Source of the DNA: Ectobius pallidus
Lineage: Eukaryota; Arthropoda; Insecta; Blattodea; Ectobiidae
NCBI GenBank assembly: GCA_964059195.1
Contig: CAXKWD010000001.1
Coordinates: 156,538,532-156,602,531 of the forward strand
Length of the DNA: 64,000 nucleotides
Direction of reading: 5' to 3'
A program made the translations under genes and the position numbers. The notes below the pieces were generated by a model. It was not told the origin of the DNA. It did no database searches and worked only from the letters and a program-made list of their open reading frames with translations. This document shows positions 36,801 through 48,953 of the stretch, in pieces. Within the stretch, counting starts at the first letter, position 1. Each line of letters begins with the position of its first letter.

Positions 36801-39800
36801 TTATTGCCCTGAAGAAAAAGCTTTCTTTAAGTAGGGAAAGATAAAAAATCACAAATGACTAGATCTAGACTTTATGGGCGGTTGGATATAGTCTTACTTT
36901 TACATTTCTTAGAAATCCAATCCAATCTGTTGCCTAATTCTTGGCTTATGAAACATTTTGGATAGGCATTTTATACTATATCATTTGGCAGTGATTGTTT
37001 TTGATCCCCAACTGGAACTGCAGCAATATGGCCAGCAGAAAAGATAGAGCAGGTCTTGTTCTTTCCAATTCTTTTTTAACTATTCTCTTACCGTAAATCG
37101 AAGAATTCTCTCCATACTATTGACTGGGACTCCCTTTTTTCTGGATCAAATCAGTAGATCCAAATTTCATCTATGGTAAGGTGTTAAATATGTATTTTGA
37201 GCCACCTTCATTAAATTTATCCAATGTTTCCTGGCACCCATGCCTTTTTCTGCTCATTTGTGAGACTGTGGAAGATTGAACAACTGCAGACTGTTTTTAC
37301 ATGATATTTTTCATTCAAAATCTTTCCAACTGCTGTGATCTAATATGTAGAGCTTCTTGAGAGCTTCATCTTCCTCTCTAAGGGCCAATATTATAAACAA
37401 GGTTTAAACATTGGGTTAGGTTTACACTTGAGTCTTTCTTGTTATTCCGTATTATAAACTTTCATCTCTGATTAACCTTCAGTTTAACTTGACTGGAACT
37501 CAACTTCCGTTTAACTAGAGGTTAAGGAACATTGCAAGATGGCAATCCCATCATATTATGAGGTATTCGATCTAAACTACTGGTCCCAAACTACAGTTAT
37601 TTCAGTTATCAGGTTATTTTTATTATACCCAAATTAAATATCTATTTAGTTAATTTACTAATAAAACTTTTATACATAGTAGCGATATACTACATTTTTT
37701 AGCCAAATAGGCTGACATAATAATACTTCAAACTTCTCGATTGAAAGGTAAATAGTGAAGTCTGAAGCATTATTATGTCGACCTATTTTGTTAAAAAATA
37801 TTTGTATATATTAGTTCCTTACATTTATGTTATAACGCTGGTATGCCTGCCAACTCAACATTAACTTGGTTTATCGAATATTCATTGTATTAGTGTGAAC
37901 ATAATTTATGTAACATTCAATAAAAGCATCATTTAAGTCATTTTAAATAAAGTGCCTTTCTAAAACCTGAGATATACCTTCAAAATAAACGTTTGTTCAA
38001 AGAAAAGATAAACTTTGCATTAAAATGAAAATTTTGCATAAACACAAAATTTCACGATTTTTCACAAGCATAAAACAACAATATTTCATGAGAATATTAT
38101 AGGAGAAAAATTCCTCCGACACTGGGACTTAAACCCAGGACCTTCAGCTATTCGCACCAATGCTCTACCAACTGAGCTAAGCCGGAGTTCATTTCACAGT
38201 GCCAGATGGAACCTCTCTCCTATAATATTCTCATGTAATGTTCAACAGAGACAATGATCTGTGGTTCATGAATGCTTAAATATCTAACAATATTTCAGCC
38301 TAGGTGGGTCTAGAAAAAAAATATTTTCATTTTACCAATAGTAATAACCGCAGTTTGCAAATCCATCACTCATGAAAATTAAGTATCTCGAGCCAAGACT
38401 TATAGACCAATAATTACATACCCAAGTACTCTAGATCCTATCTTGGCAACAGGAAGAACATAATAAGGCTTAGCCCCAGCTCCCAGAGCAGAATGGAACA
38501 TCACACAGCGTCCAGTTTTTACCAGCGTCTGCAGTTGATATCGCAATGTGAGCAGCAGTATGCACACAAGATAAGGCAACAACATTGGACTGTAGAAACG
38601 AGCTAGCTGTCCCAAACTGTCCAATATACCACTCTGAATCCTGTGAAATAGAGAACAGTACGATCACAATATGTAAGTACTTCATGCTTATAATACAGGG
38701 AAAAGATGGATAAGAACCACAACTGTTAACACTGAAAGGACATGCTGCCATTTATATTGAAAGAACGAATGAAGGCAAGATCACTGTATGATGTGCTTCC
38801 AACAAGAGTATCTTGGACCAAAAGGGAACTGTAGTTGGATATGAAGCCTGAGTTCAAGAACTTCCCAGATAATTATATATAGGTGGAACTGTTTAGTGCT
38901 AGCAATACAGTACCCTCCATTATGTCACTACAGAATTGGAGAATTTATCGTCTTAGGATTGCTCCCTCCCTATATTGTGTGGATAGAGTGACCAACTGGC
39001 CAACAGAGATGAACCTCCAAAGCATGTTTAATAAATAATAAATAAATTGACTTCTAGAGAAGCCAAGTAACATTCTCTATGTAAAATATGGTTATATCTA
39101 TATTCCATTTGCAAACGATTGAAATTTACACAGTATATATATAACACACACACTATTATTGTTAATGAAAACTCTGAGTATAGCTAGTATTAAAAAGAAA
39201 ATTTGTAGCATATACAGCCTATTAAAATCACACTACCTTATATATGTAGCCCACAACAACACTGCCTGAAGCCAGAACAGTAATCATTTTAACATTCGGA
39301 TTATTCATGCTTTTTTATTATTTGTGCATGTCACAGTCCCAATTAAGAAGAAAATCACTTACCATCCATAGGCAGATTGAAATTTATAAAAGATATATTT
39401 TAAGAACACAATATCACAACAGCTCAGTTAACAGATACAGCCTAAAGAATGTACTTAGGTCAACCAATATTCACAAAGTCACTCCTCAAAAAATCATCGT
39501 CATTGTAAAGACTGTCACTTAAAATGCATAGGGAAAACAAAGAGAAATCTAGAGGTTAGAATGAAGGAACATAATATGCATAATAGATACTGACAAACTG
39601 AAAATCAGCCATAGCAGCCCACATTTCTAATCTAGAGAATGAGTGTAAATTCTCTTGAAATAGGATAATGAGAAACACAATGAAGTGGGACAAACTGATT
39701 AATACATAACGCATAAAGCACATTGGTAGCTGAAAAAGACAAGAAGATTTCTCAAAAAACTACCGTTACTATTAACCCTTTGCCACTTATGATTTAAATT

Positions 39801-42800
39801 TCCTGCATGACTGTAATAACCGTTTATTTTAAGCTGGATATTTAAATTTCGAAATGCCTAAATGCACCTCTTCAAGTAAATTAGGATATCGACAAAAATA
39901 ACAAAGCTAGGCATTTAATTCCTTTTGCACTTTTATTGTGAGATATCCTTACCCTAATTTTGTATTCCCACATTTCGCTTCTGATGGTATTCCAAAAAGC
40001 AGCCTGTCCTACAGAGTGGTAGATCGCATTGCTTACATTTGAAAGTAGTTTGTTTTTCCCTTCCAGAAGAACCTAAAGCACACATTTTAGCATGACCTGG
40101 TATTTTCACAAGAGTGCAAAAAAGTTTAGGGTACCGATGCAGTAACCTTTTCCTGCCTGTACGTTTGTGAGGCCTGAAATCTCCCAATCAACTGTACTAA
40201 GTTGAGTTTGAAGGACTGCTGTTAGTTTACATGTGTTGTAAGGGCTGGCCGGTTATTTAGATTGTACAGTATGAATCCATATACAACATAAACATTCACT
40301 TAAGCAAAAATAACTTTTAACTGAGGAGGTATTTTGTACTTGCTCTGCATGGACAAAGACAGTGTTTATTATTATTATTTGTGCAATAAGGAAAATAGAT
40401 TTGCTCAAATATTTGTTGTGAAGCAGCACTGGACAAACCATAAAGACCACTAACCATGATCGCCAATTGCCAGTTGACCAGCAGCCGAAGATGGGATAAG
40501 AATCCCGAAACATGTCCTGCTCATAAACAGCGACGTAAGTGAAGCATTAAGTGTTAATATAATATTTAACTAGTTCAGTTAGAACAAAGTCTGTTTGTCT
40601 ATGACTCATTCTGAGTTCTGGTGAAAGCTTTATATGTCTTTCAATGCATTCAGTAAGAGTGGGCGTTGAAGGAGTATTTTAGATTAAATCTGGAGCTTTA
40701 GGGATGACAAAGGGTTAAGCGGTAGAATTACATAAGTTATAATCACACTTTGTCATTCCAGTTGACTGCCCTCACAACTCAAGGATCAATTACAGACAGA
40801 GGGAGAAGCATAGAACAAAGAAAAGCTGAACAAGTGAAAATGTAAAAATAACAAACTAATGAATGATCTTACCTAATGGTGTACCTGCACGTTGGATCAA
40901 GGACAAGTCTAACTTTCACTGGTTCACTTGAGTTAAATTTTGGTGGTTTTGGAGCTTGTAGTTTTAAATGTAGGGGCTTTTGAAAAATTTCTCTGCAACA
41001 CAACACAATACAATATTATTAGTTATGTAAGTTATTTTGTACAAAATCATAGGAATATATGAGGGGTCCCTTAGACTTTATTCACTTGGAATTCATTTTT
41101 TATCCAATTTATGCATTTTTTACTGTGTGAAAAGTCTTTCCAGTATGTTATTGTTTCTTTATCATGGCAGTTACCAGGGATCTTAACCCTTTCACTGCTA
41201 ACATGTTACTCACTGTAAAAACTGGTGGTGCTGAATTAATTTGCAAATTTCTTTTGTAATCATAAATGGACACACAATTTTAAATAATTTGTCTGTTTCC
41301 TCCGAAACAAGAGCACAGCACGTATTCCTTGAGGTTTAGACTGAATGCATTTCAATGCATAATGCAATACATCGCCTGAAATATTTAGCTACAGATGGCA
41401 GCACAAGGCAGACAACAGGGAACTGATGGTGTCAGGAATCAATCATCAGATGACACTATATGCTGACAAACTTTGAATCACTCTCACGGCAAATTTCTTT
41501 CATCTATAGGTATGCAAAGTGATGTGTCATATATACTGTATATGCATCAATAGCATGGCAAGCAGTAATGCGCATTGATGCTTATATATGGCTGTAGCAG
41601 TGAAAGGGTTAAATACATGAAATAATATGGTTTTTTTTTCTTTCCCATGTGGTTATCAGGGATCTTAAAATATTATGCTGTTTTTTAAGCCAAAGTTTTT
41701 ATATTAGCTTTAAATAAACCCACAGCTTTAAATGTAGAAGATTATTTTAACACTTTCTCTGCAATACAACACAATATATTATTTAAGTTATGATCTACAT
41801 AACTCGTATGAAGAAATTATGGGCCACTTAAACTCTATTATAAAAATTATTATTCTTTAAAAATAACAAAAATATTCTCTAGTGAATTTTTAAACATCTT
41901 GATAGTTACCAGAAGTTTCAAAATACCCATAGAATGTTGAAAGCTGAAGTATTTATCTAGGACAAGCAAGAAAATAACATCAATCATTTACCAACTAACC
42001 CTTGAAGACTTGTTCAAAGTGCAGAGCTTGTGTACTGAGAACCCATTTACATGCCCTGTAATACATCGCCTGAAATATTTTACTACAGATGGCAGCTCAA
42101 GGTAGAGAACAATGGAACTGATGGTGTCAGGATGTAGACAACAGATGACACTGTAAGCTCACACACTTGACTGGCTCTCAAGGAAAATTCCTTTCATCTG
42201 AAGGCATGCAAAGTGGTGTGTCGTATATATCTGTCAATAGCACGGCCAGCTGTGATGCACAGCTGTAGCAATGAAAGGGTTAATTTAATATTTGAAAGTT
42301 AAAGCACGAAGTACTTTATTACACAGCATTATAATAACAATAATGATTACTTTAAAGTGATTGTTAATATATTGAAACATTGTTATTTCTCTGAAAATAT
42401 CACTTTATTGTTTCTTTATTTTAAAAAAAGATTGTTAATACTTAATAAACAGTATCTTGATGGAACTTTTTAACAGTGAAGCACTATACTATGTTTTCAA
42501 AAACAAATTGGTTGACCTTACCACACTTTAGACTTCACTTTTACCTGTATTCTGCAGGACGATCGTTTCGCGGACTTTTCCCGCATTTTCAACTGCTAGT
42601 CAACTCTATTTTCAACTGCTACAGTTTTTCCGCATTTTCAACTGCTAGTGAACTCTATTTTCAACTGCTAGTCAACTGCTAGAGTTGACTAGCAGTTGAA
42701 AATGCGGAAAAAGTCCGTAAAACGATCATCCTGCAGAATACAGGTAAAAGTAAAGTCTAAAGTGTGGTGAGGTCAACCAATTTGTTTTTGAAAACATTGT

Positions 42801-45800
42801 TAATACTTACTGTAATGTTAATAATTGTTATTCTCTGTAAATATTTAATACATTGTGAATGAACTAGTATTATGATAGAAAATATCCTTATATCCTTATA
42901 TAAAATATCCTTATTAATTAATATGATTATATTATTCTTGCCTTCAAAGGCACATTCCACAAACAAAACTTATTAACTGCAACTTGGCGTTTATAGTGTT
43001 AAATTTTGGATTAGAATGTTAGTTTTCTTGGCTGCCGAATACTTAAAATTTATTTTAAAAAACACTAAGACATAGCAGGGTAGTCAAAGTTTGAAGGGTC
43101 TTTGTCTACATTATGGAGTTTCAGGTAGTAGAGTCAGCTTTCTCTTGTATGTACTTACGTGAAATGAGCATGCACATCTTCCCTACTCCATGGTACTTTC
43201 ATAGTTGCTATAGCATGATGTGAAATTTGCTCGCATCTTGGTTGGACATGTAGCAGATATGCTTGCCACACCTGTTCAAATCCTGGAAGAGCCAGCTCAT
43301 AATAACCTGCATTATCAGCTGTTGTCTCTAGCACAGTCGACTTTGTCATGAATGAAAGATACTTTGGTAGAGTTACTGTTATATGTCGCTCTGAAGATGA
43401 ATGTACATCAACTTTAAGTGTGACCTAGAATAAAGAATGCCAGAGAAAAAGTGAATGAACTTCCATTTGTGACACCTTAAAATCTATTGCATTAAAACAC
43501 GCTTGTGAAAGCATTTAATTGCTCAGGTAAATAGGGTACACAACTGCCTGCTTGGTCTCACGGTTAGCGTTGCTGGCTACGAATTCACAGGCCCGGGTTT
43601 GATCCCCGGTACCTCCTTGCATATTTCTGAGGTAGGGAGGTCTGGAACAGGGTGCACTTAGCCTCATGATACAAACTGAGGAGCCCCTTGATTGACAAGT
43701 AACAGCTCTGGTCAAGGAAACTATCATTAATGGCCAAATGCTATCAGACTATAGACACTATATTTACAGTATTTATTCAGTATCATGATTTTAGTAAATA
43801 ATTATTGTCATTATTGTGTATTTTGTACTGTTGAAAGATATAATATTGCATTTTTTGTTTTTCCGAGCCAGTAAATACAGAAGGTTGTTTTGATTGGTAA
43901 TAAAACAAATTCTATTTAATGCTATCAGACAAGTGTGTACAGTCAGTATCTTCCATGATGGGTTATAATTTCAGCATCTACAGTAAGTAAGAATATTAAT
44001 TTTGCAATGAGATTCTCACCAATTCATTTGTTGGCTTCACTCGTAAAACAACATGTGTAAACATCTTCTGCTTCAAGGCAGCTAAGTTGAGGTGTACTAT
44101 CTTCCTTTTTATCACCTTCTCAGTCTTCCTTTTCAGTCTGTCTATCTTCTGCTTTAAGGCAGTATAGTTGAGATTGTAATCCTTCCTTTGGAAGAGTTGT
44201 GTTGACAAAAACTCTGTTTCATTTGATAAATTTATACCAGTATTGCTGGAATCAGATACATTCATATACTAAATCAATGTGCAATAAACACACTATACAC
44301 CATCCAACTAAAGTAGTGAGGTAGAAGTAAACAAAACCACATGATTGCAGGATCTCTTTTCTTAATTCCTGTTTGCTATGATTGGCTCTTCAACCTTTCA
44401 CAACTTCCACCTCCGGTTGCATTCTCTGCTTACTAAAATAATCATCTGTTAAATACAGAAAATATATTTCAATTCGGTGTTAAGAAACTGTTCATATTAA
44501 CATTTATAATTACGATTTTAATTACACTTCATAATGTTTGGTTATCAAGTTAGCAATTTTCCTCCGGAAATTGAATATTAAAAAGGTTTCAAGTTTTTAC
44601 ATTGGAAGGCTTTTTTTAAGCATAAGAAGGGTTGTAGCAGAACATTCTTCACCATATCATGTTTTCAAACGTAAGAGAGGTAAGTCATTTAAACTGGAGA
44701 AAAACTAAAGGCATAATATTAAACGTAATTAATAAATTTTGTGAAAAGTTCACACAAGTTTTTATCTGACAAGCAGTTGAAAATGTGGGCAAAGCCCATG
44801 AAATGTACGTCCTGCAAAAATGTAAGGAAAAGTGAAGCCTAAATGTTTAATAGTCAACAATTAGTTAATTACATTACCTATTTAAGTGTTTAGGTTCACC
44901 AAACTGAATCACACAGTGTGGGCTCTCTATTATGTTGAATCACATAATTATGATGAATTGATTAGTTCAATTGAATTTATTTACGATGGGCACATTACAT
45001 AGTATGCTAGTCCGAGTTCTTTCACCTAAGGATTTTTGTCTGGACAAGAAATGTCAACATTGAGAACAGGTTGACTAAAGTGTTAGTGTTTTGGTTCACT
45101 ATGCATGGTGCAAAATTAATATTTGTGCAAATTGAGTGGTCATAATTATCTAACATCCACAAAGACTAACAATCATAACCAACTCCTCAATGTCTAAAAA
45201 AATTAAGTAGTTTTGAAATGTGGAAATGGTAAGTAGTGGTTACCTAAAAATGAGCTAGTGAAACATATTTAACAAGTAACAGCAACGTAGCCTCTCCCTT
45301 TACCACACTCCTTGCTGTCAATAATGTTACCAGTATTGGTTTTGACATTGCAGCCCATACAGTTCCCTTTTAAGAGATAAACCTTATATTTGGAACATTT
45401 TTTCACACTATTTGTTTGAAGGGTAATTATAAGCTCTGCCCCTTCTACAAACTGATTTATATACTGCCTCAAGGACAACACAACTGTTTGAGAAACTCAC
45501 ACACCTGAATGCTCACACTTGCAATGCAGAGAGCACCAAGAAAATTGTAAAATCTAGAGATGGAGAAACAGAAAGTTGTTTAAATGTTCCACATCATATT
45601 CTTTTAAATACTTTGTTATATTTTTTCAAATTCATTGTGATGCAATAAATCTTAGCTAATGTTTTTATTTAATGCATATTGAACTTATTGTCTTACAAAA
45701 TAAGTAATACATAAAAATAATATTTTTGAATTCCCATAATTTTACGTGTAGCTTTGAATTTTATGTTACTTGTATATGTACTTTGAATTGAACTGAAGAC

Positions 45801-48800
45801 TAATGTAATAAGGTTAATATATACAAAAAATGATTCAATTAGATTTTCTTATTTTAATTCGTTTGTTTATTTGAGACAAACCCCTCATTAAGAAGAAGGG
45901 AAAAAAAATGTAATGTAATATTTTTATACTTTAACTTACCACATTCTAACTGAATCTACAAAGTTATCGGCAGTACATGCAAACACCCAGTCCTTGTCTT
46001 CAAGATTGAAAGCTTCCACTGACAACATCTCATGTTTTGGATCGTCAAGTAGTCTAATCATTATGTGAGTTTCTGTACGCACTCCATATGGTTCATGGAA
46101 AGTGAACTTCCTCAGTAGATTCTCATTCCAGATAGCACGGTGATCAAAATAAACTTCTCTGGGATGATGGGCAGTAGAAAATTTTTTTCCTGCTGTTCTC
46201 TGTAAATACATAAATCAATCAAAATCGAACTCTTCTTCCACATCATTACCAGAGAAAATGTGTTCTACTTCAGTCCAGTTTAATAGACAAACAGAGAATA
46301 TAAACAGACAAAAACATAAAACGCCTGCAAAGTCAAATTACAAAATGAGCTAAGAACAAAGTGAGGTAAGCCTAATTTGTTTAGTTTAATATTTAGATGT
46401 TCAACATCTAACATAAATATGTACATTACTGTACTTGGCCTCTTTACAAAGTAAAAACTGAAAATTTGCAGAATTAAAGAAAGTTAATTAATTAATTACT
46501 CTATTTACAGTAGAGTCTCGGTAAATCATGTGTCAATAGTTCGATGTTCCCATAAATCCAAGCTGAAAAAGTTGAATGAACAAAAATAAGAAATCATCCA
46601 TTTTCAGTGCACAGGTGCTTTATATGAGGTTAGACACTGATCTGGAATGCAGGTTCTAAATTCCCTAATCATACCCCTCTCTACAACTCCCTTCATCGCC
46701 CCCGTATAGCACCATGTTCAAAAACAAATCAGCTGGGTAAGTGACTATATGGTTTGTGCATGTTGCTTTATTTTATTCACTACAAGTGCTGACAAAAGTG
46801 AAAATTAACAAAGAAATTTGAAAATGAAGTTGGAGATATTATACTAAACACAATTCAACTCTGAGCATATGATAAGTCAATAGAATGTTACGTAACGTGC
46901 GGAGTTGACGACTCAGCAGTGTGCAGCTGTCTCTGTCTGTAGACAGAGAAGGGAGATGCATGCTTACTCACTAAGAGGATCAAACAAGCATTGTTTCAAG
47001 GTATTTCATTATTTTTTATAAGCCGTTTTCTCCTCAATGGAGCATCGTACAGATATGGGATTTGGACAGTCAGCTTCCAAATAAATACAGCTTTCGAATG
47101 GTGATTTCATAAAAGACCTATATGTAATAGATTTTGAGCGCACAAAGGAATAAGTGAAGTACATACCTTTAGCGAGGCAGTGCGGTTCGTTAACTGTACA
47201 ACACCGCAAAAACCTCATTTGCTTGTCACTCGTCATGTGATTCTGCCTGCTCCATCTCATGTTCAGAGTTGTTCTGTGTTTACTCTAATAAGACTTGACA
47301 AAGGTGAGACAATTTAAAAACTTGCTGTGGAATACGGAGTTGTTGAGGTCACAGTTGGTGATTGGTCACAACATGCTGTTTAGACGGTGGGGTGACATTG
47401 CTGCTCGGAAATGGTGTAGTTCATTAAAACAGAAGGCATCAGGCAATTCTTTTAAGTAATGGTGCATTTTTCTTTTCATCAGTACCGAAATAAGCCCAAA
47501 ATGTTAAACTTAAGTAGTATTTTATTACCGTATATTTTTTTATCAAATACCTTACCTACTGCTTCTAGTGAATGTGCCAAATGACACGAAGTCCACAGGC
47601 ATGAGTTTAGGGTGAATTTTGGAATGGGTCGCTAAGAATGATACTACATTAATTGTAATATTAACCATTTGAATGAATGTTAAACACATATCTACTCTTT
47701 GGATTATTACCTAGCAAATTTTCTTGTTTTCATTCACTTTTAAGAGTGACATCATTAAATAATGCAAAGGGTGCAAATTATAATCCTCCAAAGCTGACAG
47801 AAGCTCACTTTGGGTCCACAGAGAGGTGAAAGTAAAAATGGCAAAACTGCTGAAAATGATTAGACCATTTTTATGAATAGTGGAAGACCTGTGTTTAGTG
47901 GTGTAAAGACAGATAAGAGGAGTACGCTAGAAGGTGAAAGAAGTTATTTTATAGTATTGGTATCATTTATTAATATCTACATCTTGTATGCTTGAAATTT
48001 TTCACACTCACTCTTCTTACCAATGCCAATAAATGTTAAGATAAGATTATATTGAAAAAGTTCTAACAGCACGTATAAATTGTTTCATGAATTATAACAA
48101 CATACTTATAAATGCACAACATGGGTTTCGTAAAGAATTTTCAACTGCAACTGCAGTTACAGAGTTTATTCATGAACTATTACTTAACCTCGAAAATGAC
48201 TACAAAACAGCCGGTGTCTTTTTAGACTTGAGTAAGGCTTTTGATACCGTATGTCATGAACTACTTTTAGAAAAACTTGAGTGTTATGGTCTTAGAGGAA
48301 AAATACATGATATTTTAAAATCTTTCTTAATTAACCGGGGTGATACAATCACATTTAGAATATTGTATTGAGATCTGGGGAGCTACAGGAATCAGTAACC
48401 TAAATAGAGTTTTGGTTTTGCAAAAGAGGAGCTTAAGATGCATTTATGGTTTAAACAATAGGCAATCATGTAGAGAAGTATTTAGAAGTAAAAAAATATT
48501 AACAGTAGTTGGCATATACATATATAAATTAATCCTATGTATTAGAAACCTGAAGCAACCTCTGTCCCTAAATAATGATATTCATGAGCACTGTACAAGA
48601 GGTCAATTTGACTATCACAGGGTGTCTACAAATAAAACGTCTACCGGTAAAGATCCATTACTTAAGGGTGGCCTATTATATAATAAGTTACCACATGAAA
48701 TAAAAGAAAAACAGGGTAGACAATTTATTACATCTGTAAAAAATTATTTAATCTTAAAATGCCCTTATAGACTAGATGAATTTTAAATAGCCTAATTGTA

Positions 48801-48921
48801 ATTTTGTAAATTGTCTCTTTTGTATATAAGTGTATTTTTGTAAATAATTTTATTCTTTATTGTCAACTAAATTCTGACGATGCTTGATACTTTTTATGTA
48901 AAAGTCTATAGGCAAATAAAA

Positions 48922-48953
<32 letters not shown>

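Noticed and set aside
37380..37560. Gene fragment around GGTTTAAACATTGGGTTAGG
   Set aside because: Repeated GTTTAA words suggest a degraded DNA-transposon end, but no partner end could be placed with confidence.
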